This document shows, piece by piece, positions 16,401-27,246 of a stretch of DNA of 64,000 bases (its first letter is position 1; each line of letters starts with the position of its first letter). The translations under genes and the position numbers were made by a program. Location of the stretch: assembly GCA_000378025.1 (NCBI GenBank), contig KB899087.1, positions 2,542,001 to 2,606,000 on the forward strand, read 5' to 3'. The notes below the pieces were generated by a model, which saw nothing but the letters and a program-made list of their open reading frames with translations, searched no databases and was not told where the DNA came from. Source of the DNA: Xanthobacteraceae bacterium 501b (GTDB taxonomy: Bacteria; Pseudomonadota; Alphaproteobacteria; Rhizobiales; Xanthobacteraceae).

Positions 16401-16862
16401 ATGTATTATGCAATAGTCGCGTTGACGATGGTGGTGGCGCCGCTGCTGAGCATCGCGGCGGAGTATCCCGGCATTACCGGGCTCGGCAGCCTGATCGTCA
16501 TCGCCACCAAATGGTTCGCCTTCTGGGCGGTGGGCGTGCGGCTGCTGCTGGCCGGCGTCACCCAAATCCTGCGGCCGGGTTTCACGCTGAAGGGCATTTT
16601 CGGCGTCGACGAGCCGCGCGCGCATGTGGTTGTACAGGAACTCGGCTTCGCCAATGCCTCCATCGGCCTCGCCGGCATCCTGTCGATCCTGTTCTCGATT
16701 TGGGCGCTGCCGGTGGCGTTCATCGGCGGCCTGTTCCTCGGCCTGGCCGGCGTCAACCACCTGATGCGCCCCCACCGCACCATGCGCGAGACCGTGGCGA
16801 TGGTGACGGACCTCTGGGCCGCTGCCATCCTGCTCGCGGTGTTCCTGTTCAGCCTGTTCTGA
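16401..16862 (+). CDS. DUF6790-type membrane protein
   Basis: A 153-residue protein with about four membrane helices, starting MYYAIVALTMVVAPLLSIAAE. The middle segment VVVQELGFANASIGLAGILSILFSIW and GLFLGLAGVNHLMRPHRTMRETVAMVTDLW matches the DUF6790 family as I recall it (conserved RELGFAN and a late VTDLW). Function unknown. It is transcribed away from the phn operon; the 289 bases between contain only the Pho-box-like site and no other obvious element. Start codon follows GGGAGCGGGGGCCGC, an acceptable ribosome site. Confidence 0.65.
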   Translation: MYYAIVALTMVVAPLLSIAAEYPGITGLGSLIVIATKWFAFWAVGVRLLLAGVTQILRPGFTLKGIFGVDEPRAHVVVQELGFANASIGLAGILSILFSIWALPVAFIGGLFLGLAGVNHLMRPHRTMRETVAMVTDLWAAAILLAVFLFSLF

Positions 16863-16910
16863 GGGCCGCGCGCGTCAGCGCGACGGGAAGCCGACCGACG
16901 GCCGCGCGCG

Positions 16911-17952
16911 TCAGCGCGGACGAAACCCGACATAACCGCCCTCGCCGTCGAACAGCACGTCGAAGCCGTTCAGCAGGTGGTAGCTGGTGTTGACGAAGGG
17001 CTTCGCGTCGTCCGCCACCCGCAGATGGATGGCGGCCGGGGTCATCGGCCCGCCATCGCCGGCGCTGAAGCTGTAGAGCGGGAAGGCGCTGGCCTCGGCG
17101 CCGATGCTGATCGCCACCTGCGTCCCCGGCGGCAGCGTTCCCTGCGCCCCCGCCGCCTGCGCCGCCGGCACGGTCATGAACATCACCGAGACACCTGTAT
17201 CGACCAGCACCGTGCCGCAGGAAGGCTGGGTCGAGCCGCCGAGCGCGATGCAGCCCGGCAGCGGCGCCCAGTCGGCGCCATCGGGCCGGCGGTCGAGCTT
17301 GAGATAGCGGAAGGCGCCGCGCGTATTGGCGGCGGTCAGGCCGATATGCACGCCCTCGGGCGAGAGGATATAGCCCTGCCGGCGCTTCCCCTCGCCGCCG
17401 GCGACCTGCAGCAGCGGGTTCTTGTCCGGCGTGCTCTGGCTCTGGCTGTCGCCTTCCCGCGCGAAGCCGACGCCGATCATCGCGATATTGCGCGGCGTGG
17501 TGGTGGGGTGGCAGGCGCGGGCATAATCGAGGCACTGCACCTCGGTGACTACCATCACCGGCAAGCGGCGCGGTGGTCACGCTCGCCCCCTCGCGGCCGG
17601 ACAGCGTCACCGGCATCACCACCCACTGGCCCAGCATCACCCGGCCGGAGCTGGTGTAGGTGAGCTTGGCCGGCCCTTGCGAGGGCATGGTCTCGAAGCC
17701 CGGCACGAACTCCGCCGCCACCAGAATGCCGGTCGAGCCGGAATCGAGCTCGGCGCGCAGCGCCCTGCCGCCGAAGGAGAGGCCGAGGCGCGGCACGCCG
17801 TCGATCTCGCCCGGCTCGGCGTTGAGGTAGCGCAGGAACAGCCCCTCGCGGTAGGGCGCGTAATCGGGTTTTTCCTGCGCGAGGGCTGGCAGGCCGGCGC
17901 CCATCCACAAGCTGGCACCCATCGCTAAGGCGGCGAGAAGACGGCTGCGCAT
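16911..17952 (-). pseudogene. Pepsin-like (bilobal) aspartic protease, single frameshift
   Basis: Joining two frames restores a protein of about 346 residues. Frame 1 starts at 17952 with signal peptide MRSRLLAALAMGASLWMGAG and carries the first catalytic motif at Asp70 (AELDSGSTGILVAAEF). Continuity breaks at 17563-17564, where the minus strand reads CCG-CTT-GCCG; removing one T gives APLPVMVVTEVQC. Frame 2 (to 16911) carries a second motif VLVDTGVSVMFM at about residue 251 and ends DVLFDGEGGYVGFRPR. Two D(S/T)G motifs in one chain is the layout of pepsin-type proteases, uncommon in bacteria. It lies nine bases upstream of nothing but the ETF-QO stop, in the same direction. A sequencing error cannot be excluded. 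Confidence 0.65.
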
Positions 17953-17961
17953 GGTCGTTCC

Positions 17962-19632
17962 TCACATGTTGGGGTAGTTCGGCCCGCCCCCGCCTTCCGG
18001 CGCCACCCAGGTGATGTTGGCGTTGGGGTCCTTGATATCGCAGGTCTTGCAGTGGACGCAGTTCTGCGCGTTGATCACGAAGCGCGGCGCGCCGCCCTCC
18101 TCCACCCATTCATACACGCCCGCCGGGCAGTAGCGCGCCGACGGCCCGGCGAAGACGTCGTGCTCCGACGCCTTCTGCAGCGCCATGTCGGCGACCTTGA
18201 GGTGGATCGGCTGGTCTTCCTCATGATTGGTGTTGGACAGGAACACCGAGGACAGCCGGTCGAAGGACACCACGCCGTCCGGCTTGGGGTAGTCGATGCG
18301 CTTCGCCTTTGCGGCCGGCACCAGCGTCGCCGAATCCGGCTTGCCGTGCCCCATTGTGCCGAAGGGCGAGACACCCAGCAGCGTGTTCAGCCACATGTCC
18401 AGCCCGCCCAGCGCGATGCCGGCATAGGTGCCGAGCTTCGACCACAGCGGCTTGGCGTTGCGCACCTTCCACAGATCGCGCCCGATGGCCGAGCCGCGCC
18501 AGCCGGCCTCGTAGCCGGCGAGTTCGTCATGCTGGCGCCCGTCGGCCAGCGCCTTCGCCACCTCGGCGGCGGCGAGCAGGCCGGAATGCACGGCGTTGTG
18601 GCTGCCCTTGATGCGCGGCACATTGACGAAGCCGGCGGCGCAGCCGATCAGCGCCCCGCCGGGGAAGACGAGCTTCGGCACCGACTGGTAGCCGCCCTCG
18701 GTGATGGCGCGGGCGCCATAGGAAATCCGCTTGCCGCCTTCCAGCGTCTCGCGCACCAGCGGGTGGGCCTTGAAGCGCTGGAATTCCTCGAAGGGCGAGA
18801 GATAAGGGTTGGCGTAGTTGAGGTGGACGACGAAGCCCACCATCACCTGCCGGTCCTCCATATGGTAGAGGAAGGAGCCGCCGCCGGTGGCGTTGTCGAG
18901 CGGCCAGCCGAAGGAATGCTGCACCAGCCCCGGCCGGTGCTGCTCGGCCGGCACGGTCCACAGCTCCTTGAGGCCGATGCCGTATTTCTGCGGCTCGCGC
19001 CCGGCATCGAGCCGATAATGGGCGATCAGCTGCTTGGAGAGCTGGCCGCGCGCGCCTTCCGCGAACAGCGTGTATTTCGCCCTGAGCTCCATGCCACGGG
19101 TGAAGCGGTCGGTAATCTCGCCGTCGCGCCCCACGCCCATGTCGCCGGTGGCGATGCCGGCCACGGCGCCGTCCTCATAAAGCAGCTCGGCGGCGGCGAA
19201 GCCGGGATAGATCTCGACCCCCAGCGCCTCCGCCTTGCCCGCCAGCCAGCGGCATACCGTGCCGAGCGAGCCGATATAGGCGCCGTGATTGCTCATCAGC
19301 GGCGGCAGCAGCGCGTTGGGCAGGCGCAGAGACCCGGCGGGGCCGAGGAAATAGAAACGATCGTCGGTGACGGGGGTCTTCAGCGGCGCGTCGGCCTCCT
19401 CGCGCCAGTGCGGGAACAGCAGGTCGAGCCCGGAAGGGTCGACCACCGCGCCGGAGAGGATGTGCGCGCCGACCTCCGAGCCCTTCTCGACCACCACGAC
19501 CGAGAGGTTTTCGTCCAGCTGCTTGAGCCGGATCGCCGCCGCGAGCCCTGCCGGCCCCGCGCCGACGACCACCACGTCGAACTCCATCGCCTCGCGTTCG
19601 GGCAGTTCCGCCGGCCGTTCCGCCGCATTCAT
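17962..19632 (-). CDS. Electron transfer flavoprotein-ubiquinone oxidoreductase
   Basis: A 556-residue inner-membrane-associated enzyme that passes electrons from reduced ETF to ubiquinone, linking acyl-CoA and amine oxidation to respiration. FAD site: EFDVVVVGAGPAGLAAAIRLKQ near residue 16. Middle landmarks are GAHILSGAVVDPSGL, YGIGLKELWTV and GCAAGFVNVPRIKGSHNA. The C-terminal ferredoxin domain has QNCVHCKTCDIKDPNANITWVAPEGGGGPNYPNM with the CxxCxxC ligands plus an upstream Cys in ARYCPAGVYEW. Length fits the family (about 550). ATG 19632 is preceded by GGAGAGACGGA. It is divergent from the uracil-DNA glycosylase gene. Confidence 0.95.
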   Translation of the reverse strand: MNAAERPAELPEREAMEFDVVVVGAGPAGLAAAIRLKQLDENLSVVVVEKGSEVGAHILSGAVVDPSGLDLLFPHWREEADAPLKTPVTDDRFYFLGPAGSLRLPNALLPPLMSNHGAYIGSLGTVCRWLAGKAEALGVEIYPGFAAAELLYEDGAVAGIATGDMGVGRDGEITDRFTRGMELRAKYTLFAEGARGQLSKQLIAHYRLDAGREPQKYGIGLKELWTVPAEQHRPGLVQHSFGWPLDNATGGGSFLYHMEDRQVMVGFVVHLNYANPYLSPFEEFQRFKAHPLVRETLEGGKRISYGARAITEGGYQSVPKLVFPGGALIGCAAGFVNVPRIKGSHNAVHSGLLAAAEVAKALADGRQHDELAGYEAGWRGSAIGRDLWKVRNAKPLWSKLGTYAGIALGGLDMWLNTLLGVSPFGTMGHGKPDSATLVPAAKAKRIDYPKPDGVVSFDRLSSVFLSNTNHEEDQPIHLKVADMALQKASEHDVFAGPSARYCPAGVYEWVEEGGAPRFVINAQNCVHCKTCDIKDPNANITWVAPEGGGGPNYPNM

Positions 19633-19745
19633 TCCGTCTCTCCGCTCCCGCCGGGTGCTGATTGGACTTCTTCCACGCTTGCCCCGACCTGACAACTCTC
19701 TCCGCGACGGATAGGATCAGCCATCCGACAGGAAGAATGCGCCTT

Positions 19746-20663
19746 ATGAGTTCGACACTTAGCGATAGCGGGAACGGCGGCGACTGGGCGGGCGACCGCG
19801 ACGCCCTTGCCGACATCCTCGCCTTCCATCTGGAAGCGGGGGTCGATGTCGCGCTGGGCGAAGAGCCGGTCGACCGCTTCGCCGAGAGCCAGGCCGCGCG
19901 GGCCGCGCCCCCCGCCGCCCCGGACTCACCGCGCAGAACCGCCCCCGAGGGCGCAGCGCCGGGCGACGCCGCGCCGGCCCCGCGCCGCGCCCCGATGCCC
20001 GCCCCCGCCATTGCCGCCCCCGCCTCCCCGCCACCGCCTGACGTGGCGGCGCTGGAGGCGCGCGAGGCCGCCGCCTCGGCGCCGGATCTCGACGCGCTGC
20101 GGGCGCTGCTGGAGCGCTTCGAGGGTTGCCCGCTCAAGCACACCGCCACGCGCCTTGTCTTCGCCGATGGCACCCCCTCGGCGCGGCTGATGCTGGTGGG
20201 CGAGGCGCCGGGACGCGACGAGGATATCGAGGGCAAGCCCTTTGTCGGCCGCTCGGGCAAGCTGCTCGACCGCATGCTGGCGGCGATCGGCATCGACCGC
20301 ACGAGCGCCTATATCGCCAATGTCGTGCCCTGGCGCCCGCCGGGAAACCGCACGCCGACGCCGCAGGAAACCGCGATCTGCCTGCCCTTCATCCGCCGGC
20401 AGATCGAACTCGCCAACCCCGACCTGCTGGTCTGCCTCGGCGGTCCCGCGGCGCAGACCCTGCTCGGCCTGCGCGACGGAATCACCAAGGGACGCGGGCG
20501 CTGGGTGGAGTACGACACCGGCAGCCGAACCATCCCGGCGCTGGCCACTTTCCACCCTGCCTATCTCCTGCGCACGCCGCTCGGCAAGCGCATGGCCTGG
20601 CGCGACATGCTGGCGATCGAGGACCGGCTGGCGCAGAAGCCGAGCGGGGGCGGCGGGGACTAA
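19746..20663 (+). CDS. Uracil-DNA glycosylase, family 4-like, with degenerate Fe-S site
   Basis: A 305-residue DNA repair enzyme with a low-complexity Ala/Pro N-terminus (about residues 30-100) before the catalytic domain. Motif A is GEAPGRDEDIEGKPFVGRSG and motif B is ATFHPAYLLR. Canonical family 4 enzymes use four cysteines for a 4Fe-4S cluster: here the first pair is FEGC (only one Cys) and the second is VVPWRPP...AIC (Trp replaces Cys), so two of four ligands are gone. This resembles the rhizobial UDG class described from Bradyrhizobium. ATG 19746 has AGGAAG ten bases upstream; ATG 19737 is too close to it. Divergent from ETF-QO. Confidence 0.85.
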   Translation: MSSTLSDSGNGGDWAGDRDALADILAFHLEAGVDVALGEEPVDRFAESQAARAAPPAAPDSPRRTAPEGAAPGDAAPAPRRAPMPAPAIAAPASPPPPDVAALEAREAAASAPDLDALRALLERFEGCPLKHTATRLVFADGTPSARLMLVGEAPGRDEDIEGKPFVGRSGKLLDRMLAAIGIDRTSAYIANVVPWRPPGNRTPTPQETAICLPFIRRQIELANPDLLVCLGGPAAQTLLGLRDGITKGRGRWVEYDTGSRTIPALATFHPAYLLRTPLGKRMAWRDMLAIEDRLAQKPSGGGGD

Positions 20664-20794
20664 GGGCCCCCTCCGTCGCCGGTGGCCGGGACAATTCGAC
20701 CGCATCGCGGCTGATTTGAGTCATTCCATTGACGCGCGCATCGGCTTACCCTGCGACTGTCACCCTCGCAGGCGGTGACGGCAGAGGTTGAGCG

Positions 20795-22204
20795 ATGGAA
20801 TTCGATCCCACCTTTTTGGCGCGCATCCAGTTCGCCTTCACCGTTTCCTTCCACATCATCTTTCCCAGCTTCACCATCGGCCTCGCCGCCTATATCGCGA
20901 CGCTGGAGCTGCTGTGGATCGGCACCGGGCACGAGCGCTATCACCGCATCGCCCGCTTCTTCACCAAGATTTTCGCCGTGTCCTTCGCCATGGGCGTGGT
21001 GTCCGGCATCGTGCTGTCCTACCAGTTCGGCACGAACTGGAGCCATTTCTCCCGCGTCGTCGGCAATGTCATCGGCCCGCTCATCGGCTATGAGGTGCTG
21101 ACCGCCTTCTTCCTGGAAGCGACCTTCCTCGGCATCATGCTGTTCGGCTGGAACCGGGTGCCGCGCGGGCTGCACGTGTTTTCCTGCGTGATGGTGGCGC
21201 TCGGCACGACGCTGTCGGCGTTCTGGATTCTCTCCGCCAATAGCTGGATGCAGACCCCGGCCGGTCACGAGATCATCGACGGCGTCGCCCATCCGGTGGA
21301 TTGGCTGGCCATCATCTTCAACCCGAGCTTCCCCTACCGCCTGGCGCACATGGTGACGGCCTGCTACCTCACCACCGCCTTCGTCGTGCTGGCGGTGGGC
21401 GCGCGCTATGTCTATTCCGGCCGCTACCCCGAGGATGGGCGCACCATGATGCGGATGGCGCTCGGCCTCATCTGCGTCTTCGCCCCGCTGCAGGCCTATA
21501 TTGGCGACGCGCACGGGCTGAACACGCTGAAGCACCAGCCGGTCAAGATCGCCGCCATCGAGGGCCATTGGGAAAACGAGCCCGGCGCCAGCGGCGTGCC
21601 GCTGGTGCTGTTCGCCATCCCCAATGACGAGACGGAGCGCAACGACTACCAGATCGCCATTCCGCATCTGGGCAGCCTCATCCTCACCCATAGCTGGACC
21701 GACACCATCCAGGGGCTGAAGGACTTCCCCCGCGCCGATCGCCCGCCGGTGGCGGTGCCGTTCTTCGCCTTCCGCGTCATGGTGGGCATTGGCGCGCTGA
21801 TGATCACCGTCGGCTGGCTCGGCGCCTTCCTGCTCTGGCGCCGCCGGCTGTTCGAGACCGACTGGTACCTCGCCCCGCTCCAGCACATCTGGCCGATCGG
21901 TTTCGTCGCCATCCTGTCCGGCTGGTTCGTCACCGAGGTCGGCCGCCAGCCCTGGGTGGCCTATGGCATCCTGCGCACGGCGGACGCGGTCTCCCCGGTC
22001 GATGGCTGGGCGGTGGCCACCACGCTGGCGCTGTTCGTCTTCGTCTACGGCATCGTGTTTTCAGGCGGCATCTACTACATCAACCGGCTGATCGCGAAGG
22101 GCCCCGAAGGCGCGGCCGTCGAGCCGCCGGTGGGCGTGCCGACCCGTCCGCTCGCCTCCGCCCACAAGGCGACGCGCGCGGCCATCAACAACCCGGGGGA
22201 ATGA
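20795..22204 (+). CDS. cydA: Cytochrome bd-type quinol oxidase subunit I
   Basis: A 469-residue inner-membrane subunit carrying hemes b558, b595 and d. The N-terminal His20 in FTVSFHIIFPSFTIGLA is a heme ligand. The GRQPW motif (VTEVGRQPWVAYGILRTADAVSP) is present. The quinol loop is short, as in the cyanide-insensitive CioAB branch; the length of about 470 residues agrees. The stop overlaps the subunit II start (ATGA at 22201-22204), indicating a tight cydAB operon. No CydX or CydDC genes are adjacent. Provides high-affinity oxygen reduction beside the aa3 oxidase encoded 30 kb away. Confidence 0.95.
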   Translation: MEFDPTFLARIQFAFTVSFHIIFPSFTIGLAAYIATLELLWIGTGHERYHRIARFFTKIFAVSFAMGVVSGIVLSYQFGTNWSHFSRVVGNVIGPLIGYEVLTAFFLEATFLGIMLFGWNRVPRGLHVFSCVMVALGTTLSAFWILSANSWMQTPAGHEIIDGVAHPVDWLAIIFNPSFPYRLAHMVTACYLTTAFVVLAVGARYVYSGRYPEDGRTMMRMALGLICVFAPLQAYIGDAHGLNTLKHQPVKIAAIEGHWENEPGASGVPLVLFAIPNDETERNDYQIAIPHLGSLILTHSWTDTIQGLKDFPRADRPPVAVPFFAFRVMVGIGALMITVGWLGAFLLWRRRLFETDWYLAPLQHIWPIGFVAILSGWFVTEVGRQPWVAYGILRTADAVSPVDGWAVATTLALFVFVYGIVFSGGIYYINRLIAKGPEGAAVEPPVGVPTRPLASAHKATRAAINNPGE

Positions 22205-23229
22205 ACATGTTCGTCGGCTCCGGCATGGAATGGTATCTGCCCGTCATCTGGTCGCTCCTGCTCGCCGTCGCCATCGCCATGTATGTGGTGCTTGATGGCT
22301 TCGACCTCGGCATGGGCATTCTGTTTCCCTTCGCCGCCAGCGAGGTGGAGAAGGACCAGATGATGAGCTCGGTCGCCCCGTTCTGGGACGGCAACGAGAC
22401 CTGGCTGGTGCTGGGCGGCGGCGGCCTCCTGGTCGCCTTCCCCCTCGCCTATTCGATCGTCATGCCGGCGCTCTATCTGCCGGTCATCTTCATGCTGCTG
22501 GCACTGGTGTTCCGGGGCGTCGCCTTCGAGTTCCGCCACGTCGCCGACACCAGCCGGTTCCTGTGGAACATCGCTTTCGCCGGCGGCTCGACGCTGGCGG
22601 CCTTCTTCCAGGGCGTGCTGCTGGGCGGCTTCGTGCAGGGCATCAAGGTCGAGAACAACGCCTTCGCCGGCGGCCCGCTCGACTGGCTCACCCCCTTTGC
22701 TCTCGTCTGCGGTGTCGCCGTGGTGGCGGGCTATGCGCTGATCGGCAGCGTCTGGCTCGTGATGAAGACCGAGGGCGCCGCCGCCATTCGCTCGCGCGCG
22801 CGGGCCAAGATGCTGCTGCCGGTGGTGCTGGTGTTCATGGCCATCTTCAGCCTGTGGACGCCGCTGGCCTTCCCGCGCATCGCCGAGCGCTGGTTCACCA
22901 CGCCGAACCTGTTCTATCTCGCGCCGGTGCCGCTGCTCACCCTCGTGCTTGCCTATGCGGTGTGGCGCTGGCTGGAAAAGGGGCATGACAATCTGCCCTT
23001 CTTCGGCGTCATCGGGCTGTTCCTGCTCGGCTATTTCGGCATCGGGGTGTCGATCTTCCCCTATCTGGTGCCGCCCTCGCTCACCGTGTGGGAAACCGCC
23101 GCCGCCCCCGCGAGCCAGGTGTTCATGCTCATCGGCACGGTGTTCATGCTGCCGGTGGTGCTGGGCTATATCGCCTTCGTCTACTGGCTTTTCCGCGGCA
23201 AGGTGCGCGAGGGCGAGGGCTACCACTGA
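22201..23229 (+). CDS. cydB: Cytochrome bd-type quinol oxidase subunit II
   Basis: A 342-residue membrane subunit with about eight helices. Typical landmarks are YVVLDGFDLGMGILFPF near residue 30, WDGNETWLVLGGGGLLVAFPLAYS and FRGVAFEFRHV. The start ATG overlaps the cydA stop by four bases. Pairs with subunit I to form the heterodimeric oxidase. After the stop there is no small CydX-like frame; the convergent rnhB gene ends 52 bases further on. Confidence 0.95.
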   Translation: MNMFVGSGMEWYLPVIWSLLLAVAIAMYVVLDGFDLGMGILFPFAASEVEKDQMMSSVAPFWDGNETWLVLGGGGLLVAFPLAYSIVMPALYLPVIFMLLALVFRGVAFEFRHVADTSRFLWNIAFAGGSTLAAFFQGVLLGGFVQGIKVENNAFAGGPLDWLTPFALVCGVAVVAGYALIGSVWLVMKTEGAAAIRSRARAKMLLPVVLVFMAIFSLWTPLAFPRIAERWFTTPNLFYLAPVPLLTLVLAYAVWRWLEKGHDNLPFFGVIGLFLLGYFGIGVSIFPYLVPPSLTVWETAAAPASQVFMLIGTVFMLPVVLGYIAFVYWLFRGKVREGEGYH

Positions 23230-23281
23230 GCCCCCAGGGGTCTGGGCGCGTCGCGCGCCGCGCCCTTGCCACCCGCCCCGC

Positions 23282-23917
23282 TCAGGCCGCCGGCGTTTCG
23301 TTGAGCCGGGTGCGGATGGGGGCGAAGGAGGTGCGGTGGTGGCGGCACACGCCGAGCGCCGCCAGCGCCTGCTGGTGCTCCGGCGTGCCATAGCCCATGT
23401 GCCGCTCGAAGCCATAGCCGGGATGCGCCGCCCCGAGCGCGCCCATCAGCCGGTCCCGCGTCACCTTGGCGACGATGGACGCCGCCGCAATGGACGCCAC
23501 CAGCCCGTCGCCACCGATAATAGTGCGCGCCGCGCAGGGCACCGGCGGCAGGTCATTGCCATCCACCAGCACCAGCCGCGGGGTGCAGGCCAGCCCGGCC
23601 ACCGCGCGGGCCAGCGCCCATAGCGTCGCCTGGCGGATATTATGGCCGTCGATGCGAACCGGCGGCGCGAAGGCCAGCGAGACATCGGCGGTGGCGCAGA
23701 TCTCCTCGAACAGCCGCTCGCGCTGGGCGGCCGAGAGGCGCTTGGAATCGTCCAGCCCCACGGGCACCCGCGCGGGGTCCAGCACCACGGCGCAGGCGAC
23801 CACCGGCCCGGCCCACGGGCCGCGCCCCACCTCGTCGACCCCCGCCACCGGCACCTCGCCCGCGCGGTGCGCCTCATGCTCCCGCGAAAAGTCCGGTTTC
23901 TGTCGCGGCTCAGCCAT
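23282..23917 (-). CDS. rnhB: Ribonuclease HII
   Basis: A 211-residue cytoplasmic enzyme that cuts RNA in RNA-DNA hybrids and single ribonucleotides in DNA. The catalytic DExGRG motif is [23 protein letters not shown] near residue 27, DSKRLS follows, and the later acidic residues lie in LVDGNDLP and [13 protein letters not shown]. Length fits the family. Convergent with cydB and divergent from marC; the 167 bases between rnhB and marC hold both promoters. Confidence 0.95.
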   Translation of the reverse strand: MAEPRQKPDFSREHEAHRAGEVPVAGVDEVGRGPWAGPVVACAVVLDPARVPVGLDDSKRLSAAQRERLFEEICATADVSLAFAPPVRIDGHNIRQATLWALARAVAGLACTPRLVLVDGNDLPPVPCAARTIIGGDGLVASIAAASIVAKVTRDRLMGALGAAHPGYGFERHMGYGTPEHQQALAALGVCRHHRTSFAPIRTRLNETPAA

Positions 23918-24084
23918 GATGGAAGGTCTCTCATAGGGATCAGCGCAAGGCCGGCGCGTTTCGCCCGCGCGATTCGCGTCCTCGCCCGCGCCGCACCATG
24001 CCGAGCGGGCGGCAGCGATGCAACATTACCACCCGCCCGCCGGCGGATCCGCCTATAAGGCCCGACAACCATTTGAGCGGCACC

Positions 24085-24708
24085 ATGAACTGGTCGGAAC
24101 GCATTCAGGAATTCGTCACGCTCTGGGTGGTGATCGACCCGCTGGGCACGCTTCCCGTCTTCCTGGCGGTGACGGCCGGGCTCAGCGCGGCGGACCGCAC
24201 CAAGGCGGCGGTGCTCTCCACACTCGTCTCCTTCGGCGTGCTGGTGTTCTTCGCCATGGCCGGGCACTGGCTGCTGCGGTCGATGGATGTGTCGATCGAG
24301 TCGTTCCAGATCGCCGGCGGCATCGTGCTGTTCCTGTTCGCGCTCACCATGATCCACGGCAAGAGCCACACCGACCCGCACGCGCCGGCCGAGCTGAACC
24401 CGATCGAGATCGCCATCTATCCGCTCGCCATCCCCTCCATCGCCAGCCCGGGCGCGATGCTGGCGGCGGTGGTGCTGACCGACACCGCGCGACATGATTT
24501 TTCCGAGCGGATCATGACCATCGCCACCTTCAGCCTGGTGCTGGGGATGACGCTCCTCATCATGCTGGCGGCCGGCCGCCTGGGGCAGCTGATCGGCCGG
24601 GGCGGCGCCTCCATCATCAGCCGGGTGATGGGCATGATCCTCGCCGCGCTGGCGGTCGATCTCATCCTCAGCGCCGCCTCCCAGTGGCTGCACCTGCCGC
24701 CGATCTGA
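24085..24708 (+). CDS. MarC-family integral membrane protein
   Basis: A 207-residue protein with six predicted helices of the MarC/UPF0056 family. Landmarks are LWVVIDPLGTLPVFLAVTAGLS, the central FQIAGGIVLFLFALTMIHG and NPIEIAIYPLAIPSIASPGAMLAAVVL. Despite its name, no role in multiple antibiotic resistance is established; small-molecule or amino-acid export has been suggested. ATG 24085 begins MNWSERIQEF; the upstream continuation of the frame has no ribosome site. Convergent with groEL across a 311-base repeat-rich spacer. Confidence 0.88.
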   Translation: MNWSERIQEFVTLWVVIDPLGTLPVFLAVTAGLSAADRTKAAVLSTLVSFGVLVFFAMAGHWLLRSMDVSIESFQIAGGIVLFLFALTMIHGKSHTDPHAPAELNPIEIAIYPLAIPSIASPGAMLAAVVLTDTARHDFSERIMTIATFSLVLGMTLLIMLAAGRLGQLIGRGGASIISRVMGMILAALAVDLILSAASQWLHLPPI

Positions 24709-24762
24709 GGCGGGCCCCGCGCGACGTCCGGATCGGGCTTGAACCCACATGCCGAGTCAGGA

Positions 24763-24850
24763 CCGGGCTTGACCGGGTCCTCCACGTCTTCGTCTCAGCA
24801 ACCGCCCCTCGGCCAAGGCGTGGATCCCCGGGTCAAGCCCGGGGATGACG
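24763..24850. repeat. Inverted REP-like doublet in the marC-groEL spacer
   Basis: GGACCGGGCTTGACCGGGTC with CCTCCACG, and after about 35 bases the near inverse CGTGGATCCCCGGGTCAAGC followed by CCGGGGATGAC. Same core as the other palindromes in the window. Confidence 0.7.
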
Positions 24851-24875
24851 GCGCACAGGGGGCGATACCGCAGCA

Positions 24876-24905
24876 AAAAGGGCGCGGCTTGCGCCGCGCC
24901 CTTTT
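24876..24905. terminator. Bidirectional terminator between marC and groEL
   Basis: A perfect 13-bp stem: AAAAGGGCGCGGC at 24876-24888 and GCCGCGCCCTTTT at 24893-24905, with loop TTGC. A and T runs on the two outer sides allow termination of the groESL transcript leftward and marC rightward. Confidence 0.9.
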
Positions 24906-24921
24906 CATTCAATTGAAGCCC

Positions 24922-26678
<1,757 letters not shown>

Positions 26679-26707
26679 TCAGAATGTCGGGGAAGGATAA
26701 GGTCGGC

Positions 26708-27004
26708 TCAGCCGACGATGCCCATGACGTCCGATTCCTTCATGATCAGGAGGTCCTGACCGTCGATCTTCACTTCGGTGCCCGACCACTTGCCGAACAG
26801 CACCTTGTCGCCAGCCTTGACGTCGAGCGGGACCAGCTTGCCGGCCTCGTCGCGGGCGCCGGGGCCAACGGAGAGCACTTCGCCCTGCGAGGGCTTTTCC
26901 TTGGCGCTGTCGGGGATGATGATGCCGCCCGCCGTCTTTTCTTCGGCGTCGAGGCGCTTCACCACGATGCGGTCATGCAGGGGGCGGAACTTCAGCTTGG
27001 CCAT
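26708..27004 (-). CDS. groES: 10 kDa co-chaperonin GroES
   Basis: A 98-residue lid protein of the GroEL ring. It starts [43 protein letters not shown], with the mobile loop at [14 protein letters not shown], and ends [12 protein letters not shown]. The ATG at 27004 was chosen over the longer open frame because it gives the standard length. CIRCE and a sigma-70-like promoter lie 57-122 bases upstream, so HrcA repression is expected. First gene of groESL. Confidence 0.98.
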   Translation of the reverse strand: MAKLKFRPLHDRIVVKRLDAEEKTAGGIIIPDSAKEKPSQGEVLSVGPGARDEAGKLVPLDVKAGDKVLFGKWSGTEVKIDGQDLLIMKESDVMGIVG

Positions 27005-27060
27005 CGGTAGATCCTCGGTCTTCCTATCGCGCGCCGTCGTGGCGCTGGGTATGGAGCTTA

Positions 27061-27087
27061 CTAGCACTCTTCAGAGGCGAGTGCCAA
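27061..27087 (-). promoter_or_regulatory. CIRCE element (HrcA operator) of groESL
   Basis: CTAGCACTC at 27061-27069 and GAGTGCCAA at 27079-27087 are separated by exactly nine bases. The consensus is TTAGCACTC-N9-GAGTGCTAA. It lies between the promoter and groES, so HrcA binding would block transcription until heat shock. Confidence 0.93.
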
Positions 27088-27097
27088 ACTTCCAGCG

Positions 27098-27126
27098 GAG
27101 ATAGGAACGGTGCCCGAGTGAGTCAA
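27098..27126 (-). promoter_or_regulatory. Sigma-70-type promoter of groESL
   Basis: On the minus strand TTGACT (27126-27121) and TATCTC (27103-27098) are separated by 17 bases, immediately upstream of CIRCE. Confidence 0.7.
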
Positions 27127-27189
27127 GCGGGCCGGACGGCCTTCGGCTGTCATATCGCGTCATGCGGCGCGGGCACGCGCGGGGCATCA

Positions 27190-27226
27190 AAAAACCCGGC
27201 CCGCGCAGGGCGCGAACCGGGTGTTT
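27190..27226 (-). terminator. Terminator downstream of the first phasin gene
   Basis: AAAACCCGG then CCGCGC, a short loop, GCGCG and CCGGGTGTTT form an interrupted stem with A/T runs on each side. It lies 21 bases after the phasin stop at 27247. Confidence 0.7.
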
Positions 27227-27246
27227 GATAGCAGAAGAAGCGGCGA

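Noticed and set aside
20664..20794. An FNR box before cydAB
   Set aside because: The nearest match (TTGAGTCATTCCATTGAC) lacks the ATCAA half-site.
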